A DNA stretch of 64,000 bases from Siphonodentalium dalli (lineage: Eukaryota > Mollusca > Scaphopoda > Gadilida > Siphonodentaliidae): positions 162,429,043 through 162,493,042 of the forward strand of contig CP136069.1 of assembly GCA_032622095.1 (NCBI GenBank). The letters are read 5' to 3'. Below, piece by piece: positions 34,666-46,298 of the stretch. Made by a program: the position numbers and the translations under genes. The number at the start of each line of letters is the position of its first letter. Position 1 is the stretch's first letter. The notes under the pieces were generated by a model. The model did not search any database. It saw only the letters and a program-made list of their open reading frames with translations, and was not told where the DNA came from.

Positions 34666-34941
34666 GTATTCATGTGGACAGCATCAATCCAATCGGTAAA
34701 CGTGTTGTTTAGGTCACGTGGTACCAACATTTTAGCAGAACATCATGTTTTCCACCGAAATATAAACTTCCAGAACGCATCCTAATTCCCATACTTTTAA
34801 CCGTAAAATAGGATGTGTTCCGGTAGTATATATATACGACAGCAAACTGTTTTTCTGCTAAAATAACACCACCTGTTGGTGTCACGTGACCTACAAAACA
34901 CACTTTTACCGATTCAAAATGTGTTGTGCGCATGAATACAC
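34666..34941. repeat. Large inverted repeat with CACGTG cores around a degraded hairpin
   Basis: Left arm 34666-34742 (GTATTCATGTGGACA, AATCGGTAAACGTGTTG, GGTCACGTGGTACC, TTTTAGCAGAAC). The right arm 34854-34941 is its reverse complement with some changes (TTCTGCTAAAA, TGTCACGTGACC, TTTTACCGATT, CATGAATAC). At the centre (about 34770-34830) sits a diverged ACTACCGG hairpin (ACTTCCAGAACGCATCCTAA against AGGATGTGTTCCGGTAGT). A further single arm of the ACTACCGG sequence is at about 34953-34973. Confidence 0.8.
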
Positions 34942-35449
34942 ACGAAAGGTCATAGGTGCTGTTCCGGTAGTATGCCAATTAAACACAATGTTGGCTTATT
35001 GGCACTATAAATATTACCTCACAATATATGTGCATACTGTAGAATAAAAAACTTTTTATTTCAAAATGTATTTTTCAATGTCGAAAACAACATCATAACC
35101 GTTGATAGTTTTTCAATTGTTTGAACACTTGGAATCTGCCAGAAACGGACCAATTTAAAACTTACCTTTGATTCTGTTTGATTTGGTCTTGAATAGATTT
35201 AAAATGATTTGTTTTCTTATTTTAGGGGTTGGGTCCAAAAAAATCAGGCGGAAAAAAATAAAAACATTTCACAAAAAGGGTGGATGGGTAGCAAAGGGGC
35301 TGTAAACAAATTTTGGGACCCTGTATGTGTAAATTTTCACACGACCCCCCGTATACCATATAATATATAGTACATCAAAATAAGCAACACAGTTTAAACA
35401 AGTCATATTGATATAAGATTGAAGTTTCATCTTATGGTAAGCTAAGTAC

Positions 35450-35704
35450 CTTCAACCTCTATGGAGAAGATACAGGGAGATGCTTTGTTGCCGCTTCCGT
35501 CAGTGGCGTCATACTGTACACCGTAGGTTCCGTCAGCCACCAAAGTGTTCTTCAGAGGACCGTATACCTGAGTGACCTCAACATACCCGGAATTGTCACT
35601 GGCAGTCAAATCAACCCATGTGACCTCGGCGCGGTTTTGTCCAGACGGCGCAGTGATCGTTATTGTAACCGAATAGCAGTTGTCAAAGACAGGCGGAGTT
35701 GTAT
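35450..35704 (-). CDS. Host HYR/CCP gene, exon 5: HYR module 2
   Basis: A 255-nt exon, phase 1-1, acceptor AATTCCAG, donor GTACTT. It has no methionine near its start and so does not show as a conventional ORF. Translation gives TTPPVFDNCYSV, AEVTWVDLTASDNSGYVEVT, GTYGVQYDATDGSGNKASPC and IFSIEVE: a complete and well-conserved HYR domain, closer to the family consensus than the other two copies here. Cysteine positions match HYR-3. It opens the second HYR-CCP-CCP unit and joins in frame to exon 4 (SCI, Asp) and exon 6 (VE, Val). Confidence 0.93.
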
Positions 35705-36095
35705 CTGGAATTTAGATTACAGAATAATACAATTTTGTAAATCTCAAAAATCTGGACGCAATGGTATATACGAAGAAATATAAATAGTATCTTATTATGA
35801 AAACAAATTCATGACTAGTCACTAAGTAAATGAATCATGGTATAATGTACAATCGACCTCAATATGTATCAAATTTTTGTAAATAAATGTCAAACCCACA
35901 CAAAAGTCTTGCAAATATTACATAAATAACTCAATCGGACGTTAATCACTATAATACTGTCAAATACTAGAAAGTATAAGTATTTTTTTTTTATCTTGTA
36001 AATTTGAATGATACACCGGGAGACAGATCAGCCTTAGCAGCAATCACTCGTGCTCCAGTTTTATAATTTATCCACCGCTGACTACCTCTGGTACC

Positions 36096-38224
36096 TATAG
36101 TCTGGTCGTTGAAGCATTGGCCCTAGAACAAATTGTTTACAAGCTGTTTTTGGTGTCATATTGTCGGGCAGAATGTAGGGAACAACATATCCAAAATCCG
36201 CTAACATCCGCTTTGGGGAAAATTCTCTATTGAAGATGGCGTCCATAATGTCTGTTGTTATCGGAAAATACTGAATTCTGCGGCAGGTGCTCCAATTAAT
36301 GCCAAATTCTTAATAAATTGAAATATACACAAACATTGCTTAGTCGTAAACCATATATGTAGAATATTTTTCCCAAAATGGACAAAATCGAATGAAATTT
36401 ACATTTAGTGCAAAATTGAATAGCTAGTCCTATACGAGTGAACAAACGCTCGAATATTGCGAGGAAGAATGACTACAAGTATAAGAGAAACTTTTGTTAG
36501 AGATGTACGATTTCTTTCTGATGTATCTCACGAGAGAGCAAGCGAAATCAGGGTATTGTGGAACGGTTAAATCTGGACTTTTCGGCGCCCAGAAACGGAA
36601 AAATGACGGTTTTATCTGTACCGCTAATCTTGAATCGTGTGATATATGTGTAATTAAACAGCTAAACGGGATATAGTAGGGATGTATTGACTATGCGGCC
36701 TTTCTCTAGAAGCAGAAATATATGTATTCAGAGCAGTCTCACGAATGAGTCCAATCACCAATTATTTTTATATCTACGGTATAAAACCTTAAACAAATAA
36801 TTGCTATAACACGGTATGAATTATGTTCATATTATACTGGAGAGAATGCGTAGATCCTATTGTACGTGTCTCAAAATAGTAGTTATAGTTGCCTCAGATC
36901 AAGTGATAAAACACGAATATTTCGCTTTTATCACAAGAATGCGTGATGGTGTACCATGAACTAAATTTATTAAATCACAAATGAGTACCATAGACTGTCT
37001 TCAATAAATTCAAAACTTGACCAAAATTGCCTACATAATCTGTGACAGAGACTGTGTTTATACCTGGAAATTATATTTGGTTGAATTCACCAAGGCCACA
37101 TCTACGCGAAACTTACTACGTTGTCTTCAACCGCATCACCGCGTTTACCCATTTTCCATAACGTTACACATGTCTGTTGCACACAGAACCACAACTAACA
37201 ATATTGGGTGAATGTTCAACGTTGGAATAACATCTTAAACGATGATCACCTGATATTTAGCACGATGACGTGGGTGGTAATGGTAATATATTTTCAAACA
37301 AAAATATACTGAAAACTAATAGTGTGCATTGTGCTGTAGCTTATTCTAGTTGTAAAGTGGCCACTGAAGTAATTTTAACAAAATTGTCTACTAAGAAACC
37401 GGGTTGGTAGCAGAATGAAAATTAGTCTTACCTACAATGTACTATGTACAGTCTCTTTGACCTGGTGAGATGCGGTGCTAATCCATTAAAGATATGAGTG
37501 TTTACAGTATAATAACCATTGCGACATACGTGTATCGTTTATTATCACCGGGAGTGTTGACAATTCCGGAAATATAACTAGTGTTTATACCTCTAGAGTA
37601 TGCACTTAAATTTCGGCGTTGCATTCAATATTTAATCACCATGCCGAATGAAACTACCATGCACTGTGAGGCGAAACATTAGTTCGTGTGTTGCATGCAC
37701 GAGCTATTTTTGTTTTGCCCAACAGTTGGATGTTGGATAAGCAGAACACCCAAACCTTAAAGACGTAAATCATTGGGGGTTGACTTTCTGTGCAGTGACC
37801 GATGATCCTTCAGATTGATCTGTTTTAATGGTGTGTGTACCTTTAAAGATATTTAACAACCGACTTGTATATTGGCAATACGTATTTACTCTTATGTGGT
37901 TACCCAATATGTTGCTTTCTACGTCGTATGGTTTGGAGTTGCGGCCATTTTGACAGCCATTTCATTGCTACGATTGTATAATTTTCTGTCCATGTCACTC
38001 TACCTGCTCCCGCATTCTAATTTAACACAAACTGATATAACGGCATAATTCTGATGCCACTATATATCGTATAATGACTTATATCGAGAACTGCGGTAGT
38101 ATAGACAACCATGTTCGATGCCATCGTTGTTCCTGATGCTTTTTCGCATCGATTGACACCGAAAACAGCTTGTAAACAATTTGTTCTAGGTTCACCTCAA
38201 ACTCGAGTCTCAACGACCAGACTA
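36096..38224. mobile_element. Putative non-autonomous DNA transposon, ~2.1 kb, with inverted ends
   Basis: The left end (about 36098) reads GTCTGGTCGTTGA and, some 15 bp on, CCTAGAACAAATTGTTTACA then AGCTGTTTTTGGTGTCA. The right end (38125-38224), read inward on the other strand, gives the same words in the same order. Both outer ends are bordered by TA, which would fit a Tc1/mariner-type TA duplication. I find no transposase frame inside. Confidence 0.55.
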
Positions 38225-38789
38225 CTACATAACGCCTGCCTTGTACACGTTACGTTTATTACGTCAATGTAGCTTTGTTAAGGCAACGTAGCTTTAATGT
38301 GATAATATGCAATCACGTGAATGATTGATAAATCATGTAGATAATTTTGAATGAGACTATAGTCTTCAATAATTATGTATGCCTATACATATAGCCTATA
38401 TATGGTTTAGATATCCATATAATAATGTATATAGTGAATGTTATACAATGTAAGTCTCTGCAATTACGCCGTTAATTAAGGATGCCACATTCAGTCCATT
38501 CTTGTTAAAACTAAACCGTGCTTCATTTCAATCAACTTATATGAAAGTAATGAGACGGAGTCTGGATATTTATCAAACTATCTTCAGAAATAAGTCCACG
38601 GACAAGACCACGGACACGGATCCGGTAGACCATATATGAATGTCCCATGATATATATAGTAATTGAAGCGTGTCTGCGTTCATATGTCTAGTCTATAGTG
38701 AGGTAAAATCAGTTGTCCACGGAAACTAAATGACAAGTGTAGTCCTGTCTGGATTATATGGCAAGCCGTTTTCACATCTTCGATTTACT

Positions 38790-40665
38790 TGGACTTAAGG
38801 GTAAATATTTGCACTTAAGTCCAAATAGTGAATTGCGCTTAAGCCCAAATACCACATAATTGTGAATTCGGCGAGGAATTGTACTTAAGTGCAAATGAAT
38901 TACACTTAAGTATAAATACTGATATTTTCGTCTATTTGTACTAAAGTTGTGTGGTATTTGCACTTAAGTAAAATTCATTTGCAATTAAGTGCAATTGAAC
39001 TGTATAAGAAACACCTCATCAGAGATTAAGTGCAAATATTTAAGTACATTTATTTGCTCTTAAGCAGGGGGTCGGAAAACATTTCCAGGCACGTATTATC
39101 ATTTTTATGTTTTCGGGCCTCGGGGGACCCAACCACCCAATTTCTTCCGTTTCCGGCAGGGGGGGTCGGAAAATAATTTCCAGGCACGTATGATGGGGTG
39201 GAGTGGGTGTCTCTCGGGTCCGAAAAGCAGTTTTTTTCCATGGGGGTGGGTGTCCAAAACTGACCGGAAAAAATTTCCGGAAATGGAAAAAAAGCCGAAA
39301 AGGCCGAAAACGGAAGAAATTGGGTGGATGGGTCCCCCGAGGCCCGAAAACATAAAAGTTATCATACGTGCCTCGAAATTTTTTCCGACCCCCCCCCCTA
39401 TTTCCGGCTTTTTTACAGGCAATTTTGGACACCCACCCCTTTTTTTTCCATTTCATAATTTTTTCCGGTCAGTTTTGGACACCCACCCCCCTTAATTTGA
39501 GAAAATTATCGATTGACCAACCAAATAGCTGATTATCCCTGATTATCATAGTTTATTGCGCGAGATTTTAATAGAACAGTGCATAATGAAGATAACGATA
39601 CTATTTGAATTTATCATATAAGTGTCATTAATCAAGAAATATGTCAACATAATCACATTTCTAGGGATAGGCAGAGTGCCAAAGTTTTTATTAAAATATT
39701 TATTTTATTTATTCATTTTCATAATATATAGTCACATGATCTTGTCACATAATCACATTTGAGTATTCTACAGACTACATGGTACAACACATTTCAGATT
39801 ATTTGATATTTTGATATTTGCTATGTGATATATTGCTTGAACCAAATTGTTTATCAAAACATGTGGAAATACAACTATTCATCCCAGTTCATCCCAGTTT
39901 GAAGAATAATGCTAATACCAAACATAACCATGATATACCAATGGCAGGCTGGTAGCCACTGCCTGAAGTAATAGGCTTCGTAATAATTGGGAATAACATA
40001 CGGATGGATAGCCCAATCTCACTTCTTTTTTTGCTCACTATATCAGTGACGATAAAATCTTTGTTACTGTGATTAACATTGCAAGGTGATCCACATTAAC
40101 TTGGAAAACAATTTGAAATTGTTCAAGCTGGCCCGGCTGCCCTTCAATTTATATGTTAAGATGTTATGTTTTACGTTGTCAAAAGTCTATTTTATTCAAT
40201 TATTTATTACATCCTTATTTCCATGTCCCATATGGTCAAGTGTGCTTTCATTTTATCGCTTATTTTCAGCTGAGTTCTGCATAGTTATTCTTATTTTGTT
40301 GTATCAGTAGATGGAACCCTGATTAAATTTTATTTTTCCAATAGCGCAGTTTCTTGTTCTATCAAGTTGAATTTGGGTTATTGTTGGCCATTGTGCAACT
40401 GATCCAACTTCTGGTAACCTCTATATATAGTATAGCATTGCTATTAACTATATATGACCTGTTTCTGTCCAAAACACATCAAAATAAGACTCAATAGCAG
40501 AAATGAATAAAAAATGTGGCACATGGAAAAAACTGCTTTTCGGACCAGAGTGACACCCACCCACCCCATCATACGTGCCTGAAAATTTTGTCCGACCCCC
40601 CCCCCCCCCCCCGTATTAAGTGCAAATATGTTCAATAATTACACTTAAGTGCAAATGCTAAACAG
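38790..40665. repeat. Array of ATTTGCACTTAAGTGCAAAT palindromes
   Basis: Between 38795 and 39062 there are about ten degenerate copies of the 20-bp palindrome ATTTGCACTTAAGTGCAAAT or its half sites. Two more copies lie beyond an intervening block at about 40614-40662. The array therefore seems to have been one tract interrupted at a TTAAG by the G-rich inverted-repeat block 39066-40612. Confidence 0.65.
39066..40612. mobile_element. G-rich inverted-repeat block inserted at TTAA
   Basis: The left end is CTTAAGCAGGGGGTCGGAAA and the right end CCGACCCC...CCGTATTAAGTGC, with TTAA on both sides. About 80 bp near the left end (39160-39241: GGTCGGAAAATAATTTCCAG through GATGGGGTGG to AAAAGCAGTTTTTTTCCATG) recurs inverted at 40526-40612. 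A second, inner inverted pair has arms of about 90 bp at 39067-39156 and 39304-39395 (TTTTCGGGCCTCGGGGGACC and its complement). Overlapping reading frames here are just low-complexity translation. A ~1-kb AT-rich interior (39.5-40.5 kb) holds no gene. Confidence 0.6.
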
Positions 40666-41029
40666 GAACTAGATGACTGTTTGTCCTACCTATCCAGGCC
40701 ATAAATGTAGTTTTGCGATACATGGTCTTTTCCATATTTACGGGGGCGTGGCCTATCTATTTAAGACTGTGAATCATGACCCACCTTTAGGAGTCGGGCC
40801 AATTTCCTACTTACTATCGGTAGGTATATGGGTATCCATATGGGTCCATGACAATTCCGATCATATTGGGTCATCGGTCATGTGGCGTCTTTGACTCACA
40901 TGAGTTACTTCATCATATCATTGGAGAAGAACGTGTATGAATTTGATGGAAACTAGAGCTAAACATATTTGTATCACTATCAGTTTTTTTGGTGCCCCTC
41001 CCCTCCACATCCATGACTCGAACAGCAAT

Positions 41030-41700
41030 TTCGATGAAAAACATGGCCGCCGGCAGCCATCTTGTATTTTACTCTGTGTATGACTAAATGCTTTGCCTGA
41101 TGGAGTCATCAAATGTTTCCGTATTTCATTGAAAAGCATGGCCGCGAGCAGCCATCTTGGCTTTTGCTCTGTGCATCTCTAAATCCTTCGGCACATTCTA
41201 CAGACCACGTGCCTCATCCGATCATCACAAAACTTCATTGGGATCTGCGAGGTGACCTCTTTTTTCCACCCGAAATTCATTTAAAACATAGTCGCCAGCA
41301 GCCATCTTGAATTTCAAATTTGAATCCATCGCCGCACCCTGCAGCCCGCATTTATTGGAGAATTGTTTTTGAAAATTTACGGGCCTTTTTTGGATCAACT
41401 CTAGATAGGTGCTATCAAATTTGAACGATTTTTGTCGAAAAACATGGCCGCCGGCAGCCATCTTGGATTTACTCTTTGCATGACTAAACTTCACAATACT
41501 TCATATCGATCTTTTGGGTGACCACTAAATGGGAGCCATAATTCTTTTCCGTATTTCATTAAAAAAAACATGGTCGCCAACGGCCATCTTGGATTTTACT
41601 TGTTGAACGACTAAATCCTTCGGCACACCCAAGAGTCCAACTCCCTCATCCGATCATCACCAAACTTCATATGGATCTTCGGGGTGACCTCAAGATGTGA
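41030..41700. repeat. Degenerate tandem repeats with AACATGGCCGCCGGCAGCCATCTTG core
   Basis: The core word recurs at about 41037, 41135, 41288, 41438 and 41571 (variants CATGGCCGCGAGCAGCCATC, CATAGTCGCCAGCAGCCATC, CATGGTCGCCAACGGCCATC). Each is followed by TTGGATTTTACT, then AAATCCTTCGGCACA and TCATCCGATCATCAC in several units. On the other strand the core reads CAAGATGGCTGCC, close to the YY1 consensus AAGATGGCGGC. Confidence 0.75.
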
Positions 41701-43046
41701 GCCACCTCGAATTTTTGTTCGTATTACTGTATCATTCGGAACTCCCTACAGCCAAACTATTTCACCCGATTAATCCCAAACTGTTTATACATCTCCAGTG
41801 AAACCTTTAGTTATTAAGCGTGTCAACTGTCCGAGTTCCATAGCACTCTCTGGACTGTAATACATGGCATGATGGTTGAGCTACAGTGTCATTGACACTT
41901 TCATTTCTTTCCTGATTTAAAGATACATACCCCGTCAAATTGGACACCAGATACATTAACATTGCATACGACATATTTTTTACATTTTATCAAGCGAATA
42001 AAAACATGAAACTTAATGGCAATCAACGAGTGTTCTTTACATATGAATCAATACATAACCAGAACATCCTAAATAATGCTTAAAAAACTAATTTGTGAAA
42101 GAAAACGCTCTTTAATTTTCACCGTTAATTGGCAATGATCAGCCAAAAAACGCTCTTTATAAAATGTGATTTTTCGAATATTCTGGCGTCTAACAACATC
42201 AAACCTGGTAAAACTGCCTTAGTCATAAGTCGAAAGTAAAATGTTGCCCATCAGAATTTTCCATGAGTGGGTTTACTTGTTCTTTCTAAATTTTGTCTGG
42301 CGTAGAAATCTATGCATAGAAGTATTATGGTGTCAAATCGGATGGGGTTAATTTAAATTTCCAATTGTTATTTGATAGACACGATTGGTGGCTGGAATTC
42401 TAAGTATCTTTGACTTTGACTTATAACTTTGACTTATAACTTATTCCCAGGGATGTGGCTTGGTGTTTTTCGTTCGGCAGTGCGGATCCAGAACAATGCT
42501 CCGAACAGTAGGGCATTTCATTTCGCACACACAGTCCCCTTCGGGTTAATTAGATTCTTCAAGCTGCATAGTATCCCAACATTTCCGGTTATTGGAAAAT
42601 TCTAACATGACAATCATCTACCGTGGTTGGCAAATTCTCATCAGTGCCATTTTGATTCCAAACTTTTCCAACCAAGACAAATTTATACACACCTTTAATT
42701 ATCATCGTAAAATGGCACAATTTCAGGCCTTGATTTGTTGTTAGTTTATGTACTTTTTTTTAATCCAACTCAATCCGAACCTGACTGAAAAATGCAAAAT
42801 GCTGGATTATATATAGGCCTAAATACATGCAATTTCAGGTCTCGATTTGTTTTTGTTTGTTTGGTTTTTGTAATTGATTTGCAGTTTTTGACTGGACACC
42901 CTCAACAGGCAGTACTGCTTAAAATTTTGCCGAAGATCAATACTCGTCTGGTATACTGAGAACTAATATAACACTCGATACTCCTGTTTTATATGTATAA
43001 GGGTTATCCGTCAAATTAATTATAATGTTGGACTGAAGTTTCTCAC

Positions 43047-43247
43047 CAATGCAGCTGTTTTCCGCGTCCACTACCGGAGCCCAGAGTCCGTTATTCCCGC
43101 ATACTGTCATGCTGTGGTAGCTTCGTGTATATCCCGGGTCACATGTTGGCCAACACCTGCTGTTGTAGTTATAACCGCCTGAACATGAGTCTGTTGAGTA
43201 TATCCCATTTCTGGTCGTGTTTTGATCCAAAGAACTGCACGTGATCA
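43047..43247 (-). CDS. Host HYR/CCP gene, exon 4: sushi-like module CCP-1b
   Basis: A 201-nt exon, phase 1-1, acceptor ATTTTCAG, donor GTGAGA. It encodes ITCSSLDQNTTRNGIYSTDSC, GGYNYNSRCWPTCDPGYTRS, YHSMTVCGNNGLWAPVV and NSCI. The pattern is close to CCP-2b (exon 7): NGxYS, Y-x-S-x-C-x3-CDxGY, and a Trp before the last cysteine. It has six or more cysteines, two beyond a standard sushi, so an extra disulfide is likely. It joins exon 3 through Leu and exon 5 through Asp. Confidence 0.9.
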
Positions 43248-43781
43248 CTGAAAATGCATATCAATACATGCACAGAGAGGGAATATCATGTATCTAATGA
43301 GATTTGATTACGTTTCAGTTGTGATTGATTAGATACGATTGTGCTGAGACGACAATAAATGATTAAGTACTCACCACATGCATGCTTTATTTTTACGAAT
43401 ACATGTATTTGTATTGTAATGAAATACTTTAGACGTGTAATCCATTGTAAGTGGAGAATTTTTTCATTTGTTTAAAATTTCAGAAACAAAATTCACCCAC
43501 CATTTAAAATACCCCCGGAGGGGTATTGACATGCGAATAATCGATTTATTTTGAAGGGCATCATAAATGACATTCTAACTGGTTTAAAAACACCAACGCA
43601 ACATTAACCCATCAGTGCTAATGCCCACAAGAGGGGTATTTTTGTGACAATCATTTGTGTATTATATAGGCAGTTATAGTTCCATAGTCGGAAGGATCAT
43701 TGGTCCGAGTGTTCTGTGGTCGAGCGAAGCCTGATAGCCTGAAGGTGCGATAGCCCACCTGTTCAGTCGTTTAAGGGTCTA

Positions 43782-44888
43782 TTTGTCTCTAGTCTAATTA
43801 ACCCAATGGACCTATCCGTAGGTACCGCCCATTTTCAATTAAAGCCAATGAGCCGATAGCTTAATCGTCGATGCGACATGAGTCTGTCTAGCGATAGGGA
43901 AGACACCACAAGCGATTACTCCCTAACAACCATTATAAGAAGTAGGGGGTTTACAGACACGAGAGCAAAATGTCTGTTATATAGCTACTAATGTGATGAA
44001 ATGTGCATGGGGAACATGTCCGGTTGACGAACGATATGTATACAAATCCCCAGAAGTGTTTTAGTTCGGTTTCCTAAACCAAAAATTAACAAAGACAAGT
44101 GTTTACTGGATTTATAAATATCACCGACGACACTCGGATTTTAATGTTATTTAAAGTCGAATGAGAAGATAAAACAATTCAAAATAAAAAGTGGAAATAG
44201 TAGTCCCGATCGATGTGTTATGAATATTAATTGCGCCGCGAAGATTTTTTTTTATGTGAAGTTTTTTCGTTATACATGTATATGTATCCGGTCGCAAAGT
44301 TGTCGACACCTCTAATGTCGCCGGGGCTCACGCAGGACTATCGGTGTACGGGGAACTGATATCGTTATATTTATTTCTGTCAGCTTTTGATGCTTGATAC
44401 TGTCCGACAATTATATTATAGATTAATTACTACATGGAAACCAGTTGGCTTATTTCATCAAGGTGTGAACTATTAGCATTGCTTCGATATGAGATATTCT
44501 ATTTGATATTGAAGTTATAATGGCTTCTGTTACACAATTTGATTAAACGTAAACATTGATCTTTGTTGGTTATTGGAAATGGCCAAAAATCACTCTTGGC
44601 TTTTTGTTCAAATCTTGTTCCATTTTTGTTTATATCTGACTTTTACAAGTCACTTTTACAAGAAGCATACACACACCTATATGCATCTTGAAAATCGTGA
44701 ATCTCGGAAATAAAGCTATATTATCGTGTTACATATCGGTTAAAAAAACAGCCCGTTCTCATCGGAAGCCATTTTAGTAATGAATATGTAGCGAGATTGA
44801 GATGGCTTGTGGTGCTTAGCAACAGTAACATTTAGCCTATTGATGGGCGGTACCTACGGGTGGGTCCATTAATAGCGACAGACAGGTA
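43782..44888. mobile_element. Putative foldback element with diverged inverted ends
   Basis: The left end has AATGGACCTATCCGTAGGTA then CCGCCCAT, and about 85 bp on ACACCACAAGC. The right end, read inward on the other strand, has AATGGACCCACCCGTAGGTA then CCGCCCAT and later GCACCACAAGC. Arms are about 110-140 bp and diverged. The interior of about 0.8 kb has no coding sequence. Confidence 0.55.
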
Positions 44889-45397
44889 TTGCAGTGGACA
44901 CTCATTAACACACAATATATTGCCACTGAAGCATCAGTATGCACAGAATGCACCAACCCCATGTGCATACACCGTGCATATAGACAATAAATGGTATGTT
45001 TTGAATAAGGACTGGTGACTATTAATATACCCTTAAAGACCGAACAGTCAGCTTGTATGTAGGACCCTTAAGCCATCGGATTGTGGAACATTCCTTCTAA
45101 CATACCATATTGGACTATCGAACCCTCAGAACAATGATCTGACAAGGTTCATACACAAATCTAGTCTTGCTACGTTATTATTTGTGTCAGAGTATATAAC
45201 TGGCCAAATATATTTTGGTATTTATACAATGGACATTTTCGATTTAACCCTCAGACTATTGAACCCAAGGACAATTGGACGATCGGTCACTAGGAGTATC
45301 GAACCCTCAGACTAACGGAATGTCCTGAGTTATATTGCCCGCACTGATGGACTGACTTTAGAATCATCGATGTATTATGTATAGTCGCGCCGTCGGA

Positions 45398-45738
45398 GAT
45401 GGTGTTGATGATGGTGTTGATGGTGACGATGATAATGATGATGGTGATGATGATGATGAAGATGAGCGATTAGTCACTTGGAATTATCATTCATATGTTT
45501 CCTAGTTAGTATAGCACTAGCAAGCTACATTTGATTGAAATTCGTGAATTTTCCTCATATCTAATTGATATCATGACAACGTCCAATTTCAAATGAATGT
45601 GAAATAGGAACTATTTTGCTAACTTCGATGTAGTTCTACTATGGGTATACACGTTTAACACGTGAAATTACGTTTGAAAATTTACACCCACAGTAGAAAT
45701 GTATACCCACAGTAGGAAGCCGTATACCCACAGTAGGG
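45398..45738. repeat. GAT-rich microsatellite and TATACCCACAGTAGG minisatellite
   Basis: 45398-45465 is an imperfect (GATGAT/GATGGT)n tract. At 45681-45738 CACCCACAGTAG, TATACCCACAGTAGGAAGCCG and TATACCCACAGTAGGG follow one another in tandem. Confidence 0.75.
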
Positions 45739-46298
45739 TGTAAAGATGAAATTTACAAAATAGGTGTTATACACACAATAGAACAGGCAATTATGGTATA
45801 AATGTATATATCAATGTTCTGCATTAATTTGCAGCGTTGACAATTAAAGCATTCAAAGCATTCAGATATATGCGTTGACGACAGCTAATTTAATGAAGAA
45901 ATCCAGCTATGTTACTTTAGTTATTATTGTTTCTTTGGGCCTCGATTTCGATTCTTCTGATTTCAGGAATAAAAAAACGATATGTATAGTAGCCTGGAAT
46001 CGGTTCTACACATTGAATAGAGCCACCAAGAACCAAATAACGGTTTTTTGTTTTGGTTCTGTTGCAACTTTTTTTGCAGTGTTATAGATAGATGCATCAG
46101 GTCACTTAAATATTCTTGTTTATTTTTTTAAATGGATCTTCACTGATCCTAACGTAATAGCATTGTTCATGGAGATCCGACTTTATTGAGTTTATATGGA
46201 TCAGTTTCGAGATTATTCATGCATGTGGGTATGTATATCACATATCCTGCGGCTATATGAAGAAGGTTAAGTGTTATATCAGCCTAGTAGGTACTTAC

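Larger units (their letters stand above)
29474..35449 (-). other. Intron 5 of the host gene, packed with repeats
   Basis: 6-kb intron. 29474-30400 holds no recognised feature. Then come a G-rich direct duplication (30422-30810), a foldback element (30813-31027), the 267-bp satellite (31601-33131), the ACTACCGG hairpin array (33244-34363) and a large CACGTG-bearing inverted repeat (34666-34941). Open frames inside it follow repeat structure and are not genes. Confidence 0.7.
35705..43046 (-). other. Intron 4 of the host gene
   Basis: 7.3-kb intron with no exon-like sequence. It contains an inverted-repeat element (36096-38224), the CTTAAG palindrome array with a G-rich insertion (38790-40665), the ATGGCCGCC repeats (41030-41700) and CGCTCTTT repeats (42095-42170). 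The frames at 36494, 37017, 38772, 40086, 40673 and 40918 show no domain features. Confidence 0.65.
43248..46298 (-). other. Intron 3 of the host gene
   Basis: 3-kb intron. It contains an inverted-repeat element (43782-44888), ATCGAACCCTCAGA words near 45115 and 45298, a GAT-rich microsatellite (45398-45465) and three TATACCCACAGTAGG units (45681-45738). No coding sequence recognised. Confidence 0.65.

Noticed and set aside
36494-37211. Short plus-strand frames that could be small genes
   Set aside because: They lie inside an inverted-repeat element, with no domain, no codon bias visible and no splice context.
39040-39495. Several overlapping 100-138 residue frames on both strands
   Set aside because: They follow a G/C-run inverted repeat. 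The translations are Pro/Gly/Lys/Phe low-complexity and mirror each other.
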